Shown here one piece after another: positions 62,203 through 64,000 of a stretch of DNA of 64,000 nt. Source of the DNA: Altererythrobacter epoxidivorans. GTDB lineage: Bacteria > Pseudomonadota > Alphaproteobacteria > Sphingomonadales > Sphingomonadaceae. Made by a program: the position numbers and the translations under genes. The DNA is taken from positions 310,001 to 374,000 of the forward strand of contig NZ_CP012669.1 in assembly GCF_001281485.1 (NCBI RefSeq), in the 5' to 3' direction. Under the pieces are notes generated by a model that saw only the letters and a list, made by a program, of their open reading frames with translations, ran no database searches and had not been told where the DNA came from. Numbering within the stretch: the first letter of the stretch is position 1; each line of letters opens with the position of its first letter.

Positions 62203-62790
62203 TCAGTCGCGCGGCTTTACATCGTCGGCAGTGGCAACGGTGGTGCCCTTCTCGCGGCGGAATTCGGGCAGTTTCGGCGTCGTGCCGGCCTGCGGGACGA
62301 TGGGTGCCTGAACCTCGCCGGCGGTAGCGACACGGGTGCCGTTCTGTTTCAGCTTGGCGCGTTGCGGACGCTGGGTGTCGGGCGCCTGCACTTCGCTGGC
62401 GGTTTCGACCGTGGTCCCGTTCTGCGTCATCTTGCTGCGCTGCTGGTAGGGGCCCTGAACGCTGGTGTAGGCCTGGACGGCAGGCAGAAGCAGCGCTTCT
62501 TCATCGTCCTGCGGGGCCTGCACATCATCGGCAGTCGGCACAGTGGTGCCTTTTTCCCGGTTGAATTCGGGCAGCTTGGGTTCGGTCCCGGCCTGCGGTG
62601 CACCGCTTTCCTCGCCAGCGACATCGGCCAGCGCCTTGTCAGCGGCGCGGTTCACTTCGCGCTTCACCACCTTCTTGAGAAAGCTGAGCGCACCGGCCTG
62701 TGCCGGAACTGCAGTCAGGGCAACCGACGAAATCGTAAGCCCCATGGCGATCGCACCGAGAGCGGTGCGGGCATTCTTGATCTTCAACAT
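62203..62790 (-). CDS. Exported, internally repetitive protein of unknown function
   Basis: 195 residues. Signal peptide (GAIAMGLTISSVALTAVPAQA) with cleavage near residue 32. A basic helix (LSFLKKVVKREVNRAADKAL) follows. The rest has four degenerate repeats of about 22-25 residues centred on GT-x-V-x-TA-x-x-V: GTTVPTADDVQAP, GTTVETASEVQAP, GTRVATAGEVQAP and GTTVATADDVKPR. The first and last repeats also share PKLPEF-x-REK. Probably periplasmic or outer surface. ATG 62790 has GGAGAGAC upstream. It is divergent from the TetR gene. Confidence 0.75.
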   Translation of the reverse strand: MLKIKNARTALGAIAMGLTISSVALTAVPAQAGALSFLKKVVKREVNRAADKALADVAGEESGAPQAGTEPKLPEFNREKGTTVPTADDVQAPQDDEEALLLPAVQAYTSVQGPYQQRSKMTQNGTTVETASEVQAPDTQRPQRAKLKQNGTRVATAGEVQAPIVPQAGTTPKLPEFRREKGTTVATADDVKPRD

Positions 62791-62877
62791 AAGTCTCTCC
62801 TCACTTTCGAAAAACATGCGCCCCACCGCGATCTGTGCCGCGGACGAATCACCCTCTAGCCAAAAATAGAGCAGCAG

Positions 62878-62909
62878 TCTAGAGCATCAATCTAGAAATT
62901 AAATCTAGA
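62878..62909. promoter_or_regulatory. Triple TCTAGA operator array
   Basis: TCTAGA occurs at 62878, 62891 and 62904, exactly 13 bases apart, with A+T-rich spacers, between a divergent exported protein gene and the TetR gene. A related TCTAGC lies at 62855. Each hexamer is a self-complementary half-site; adjacent pairs make 19-base dyads. Confidence 0.65.
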
Positions 62910-62926
62910 GTGACAGGACGGTTCGA

Positions 62927-63565
62927 TTGCGTCAGATGCGACCCATGGTTCAGGCACGAAGCAGGACGACACGCGACAGGGTGCTGGAAGCCGCCACCGA
63001 TCTGGTGATCGAGGCGGGGCACCAGAACGTGTCGATGAAGGACCTGGTCGAGCGGTCGGGCGTGTCGAACGGCAGCATCTTCCACCATTTCGGGTCGAAA
63101 GACGGAGTAGTGGAGGCGATCTTCGTTCGAGAGCGTAAGGATTACCTCGGCCATGTTGGCGCGAGCATCCTGGCGCATGATGGCGATCCCTGCGACGCGA
63201 TGGGAGAAGGGGCGAAGGCTGCGATCGACCACCAGGCGCGCGATCCGCAGCGCCATTTCCGCCTCATCAGCCAATTCTCGCATTCCGAATGGCTGTCACG
63301 GAACAGCGGACTATGGGCCGAACTTGCCGTCGAGATCGAAAAGCCGGTCATGGTCTGGGCAATGCCGCACCTCGCCGAAGGACGGCTGCCCATGCTCCCG
63401 CCCGCGACAATCCAGTCGCTGATGCTCGGTCCCGCCGAACTCGTTTGCCATCAATGGCGGGCAGGGAGGATCGGCGGCAAGCTGGAGGATCAGGGGCCGA
63501 TCGTCCGAGACTTCGTGTCGGGAGGTTTGAAGACCCTCCGCGATCTCCAGGCTACGGCGAATTAG
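62927..63565 (+). CDS. TetR/AcrR-family transcriptional regulator
   Basis: 212 residues. The HTH is TTRDRVLEAATDLVIEAGHQNVSMKDLVERSGVSNGSIFHHFGSKDGVVEAIF; the C-terminal helical part binds ligand and is not family-specific. A TTG at 62927 has AGGA eight bases before it; ATG 62936 or 62945 are alternatives and do not affect the domain. Downstream, a flavin monooxygenase begins 130 bases away. It probably controls that gene and the divergent exported protein through TCTAGA sites. Confidence 0.88.
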   Translation: MRQMRPMVQARSRTTRDRVLEAATDLVIEAGHQNVSMKDLVERSGVSNGSIFHHFGSKDGVVEAIFVRERKDYLGHVGASILAHDGDPCDAMGEGAKAAIDHQARDPQRHFRLISQFSHSEWLSRNSGLWAELAVEIEKPVMVWAMPHLAEGRLPMLPPATIQSLMLGPAELVCHQWRAGRIGGKLEDQGPIVRDFVSGGLKTLRDLQATAN

Positions 63566-63695
63566 CGGCTAACTTCCATTCTCCCCCGTTTTCCCTGACA
63601 GGGTATGTCGTGACGCCCTGACGATCCCTCTTGCCCGATACGCGATTTGAGCGCATTATCGAATCAAATTGAAAATAAGGTATGGAGAGGGATTG

Positions 63696-64000
63696 ATGGG
63701 AGAGCATGCCGCTCAGGTTGTCGACAAACAGGCGCTCCGCGCGAAATATGCGGAAGAGCGTGACAAGAGGCTGCGTGCCGACGGGTCGGCGCAATATCGC
63801 CGGCTGGAAACGGAGTTTTCCGATCTCGCTACCGATCCCTATACCCCACGGGTCGAACGCGAGCCGGTCACCGATCACGTAACCTTCGCCTTCATCGGCG
63901 GCGGATTTGCAGGGCTGGTCGTGGGCGCGCGGCTGAAGGACGCAGGCATCGACGATGTCCGCATCCTCGAAAAAGGCGGCGACTTCGGCGGCACCTGGTA
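63696..64000 (+). CDS. Flavin-containing (Baeyer-Villiger-type) monooxygenase, 5' part only
   Basis: 101 residues before the window ends, frame still open. After a 50-residue lead with the charged helix LRAKYAEERDKRLRADGSAQ comes the FAD motif VTFAFIGGGFAGLVVGARLKDAG and GGDFGGTWY, as in long cyclohexanone-monooxygenase-like enzymes. ATG 63696 has GGAGAGGGA upstream. It probably oxidises a ketone or hydroxylates a substrate whose sensor is the TetR protein before it. Confidence 0.88.
   Translation, partial: MGEHAAQVVDKQALRAKYAEERDKRLRADGSAQYRRLETEFSDLATDPYTPRVEREPVTDHVTFAFIGGGFAGLVVGARLKDAGIDDVRILEKGGDFGGTW

Noticed and set aside
1..64000. CRISPR array, insertion sequence, prophage or integrative element
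   Set aside because: No regularly spaced long repeats, no transposase, integrase or phage structural genes, and no attachment duplications at the three tRNA genes were seen.

Overview
The window looks like chromosome of a carotenoid-producing aerobic alphaproteobacterium of the Sphingomonadales, most likely an Erythrobacteraceae member (Erythrobacter, Qipengyuania, Altererythrobacter type). The grounds are high GC, tightly packed operons joined by ATGA/GTGA start-stop overlaps, a crtY-crtI-crtB cluster, a class I PHA synthase, an FNR-box-controlled cbb3 oxidase, two-protein methionine synthase, many acyl-CoA enzymes, and several small families that I associate with sphingomonads. I see no insertion sequence, prophage or CRISPR array. 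This is core-type chromosome with accessory touches. Species assignment is inference.

Layout. 1-6340: 3' part of phaC, an AlaC-like aminotransferase, a group of poorly known genes (membrane-anchored LuxR-type HTH, small coiled protein, membrane protein, receiver-less OmpR-type winged helix), a crotonase and a thioesterase. 6473-6684: tRNA-Cys and tRNA-Thr. 6880-13393: methionine operon (ArsR-methyltransferase fusion, metF, split metH, TauE/SafE exporter) with a palindromic operator lying on the first start codon. 13475-18942: tandem glycine riboswitch, then gcvT-gcvH-gcvPA-gcvPB and an Nmad3-like gene. 18955-23991 (minus): branched-chain acyl-CoA operon (isobutyryl-CoA dehydrogenase, 3-hydroxyisobutyryl-CoA hydrolase, enoyl-CoA hydratase) with VOC, NodB-type deacetylase, RidA and I78 inhibitor genes. 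24076-25157: LacI regulator with a perfect palindrome upstream.

25197-36199: microaerobic block on the minus strand: a Crp/Fnr regulator, ccoNOQP, ccoGHIS, a 73-residue cysteine-rich secreted protein, and hemN. Perfect FNR boxes lie before ccoN and between the regulator and ompW. Three of the genes here (ccoQ, ccoS and the cysteine-rich gene) are very short and begin with GTG. 36342: tRNA-Gly. 36451-39589: two acyl-CoA dehydrogenases and an SDR. 39735-44492: membrane protein, dps, pgl-like, NUDIX, dinB, MFS. 44489-48719: biotin-dependent acyl-CoA carboxylase beta and alpha subunits separated by a hydrolase; the beta subunit seems to start at a CTG. 49279-53730: crtY-crtI-LOG-crtB. 53787-64000: envelope proteins, a winged-helix/membrane-protein pair with three upstream palindromes, a DUF885 lipoprotein, a hotdog thioesterase, nitronate monooxygenase, flavin monooxygenases, an internally repetitive exported protein, and a TetR regulator with three evenly spaced TCTAGA sites.

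How it fits together. One-carbon metabolism is unusually concentrated: the glycine cleavage system makes methylene-THF, MetF reduces it, and split MetH uses it for methionine. The first branch is controlled by a glycine riboswitch and the second probably by an ArsR-type regulator. The cco block forms one assembly line for a high-affinity oxidase plus anaerobic haem synthesis under FNR/FixK-type control. The acyl-CoA enzymes suggest growth on branched-chain amino acids and fatty acids, with PHA as carbon store. No complete, clearly new defence or mobile system was found. The strongest novelty candidates are the Nmad3 gene in the glycine operon, the cysteine-rich small protein of the cco cluster, and the triple-operator winged-helix locus.
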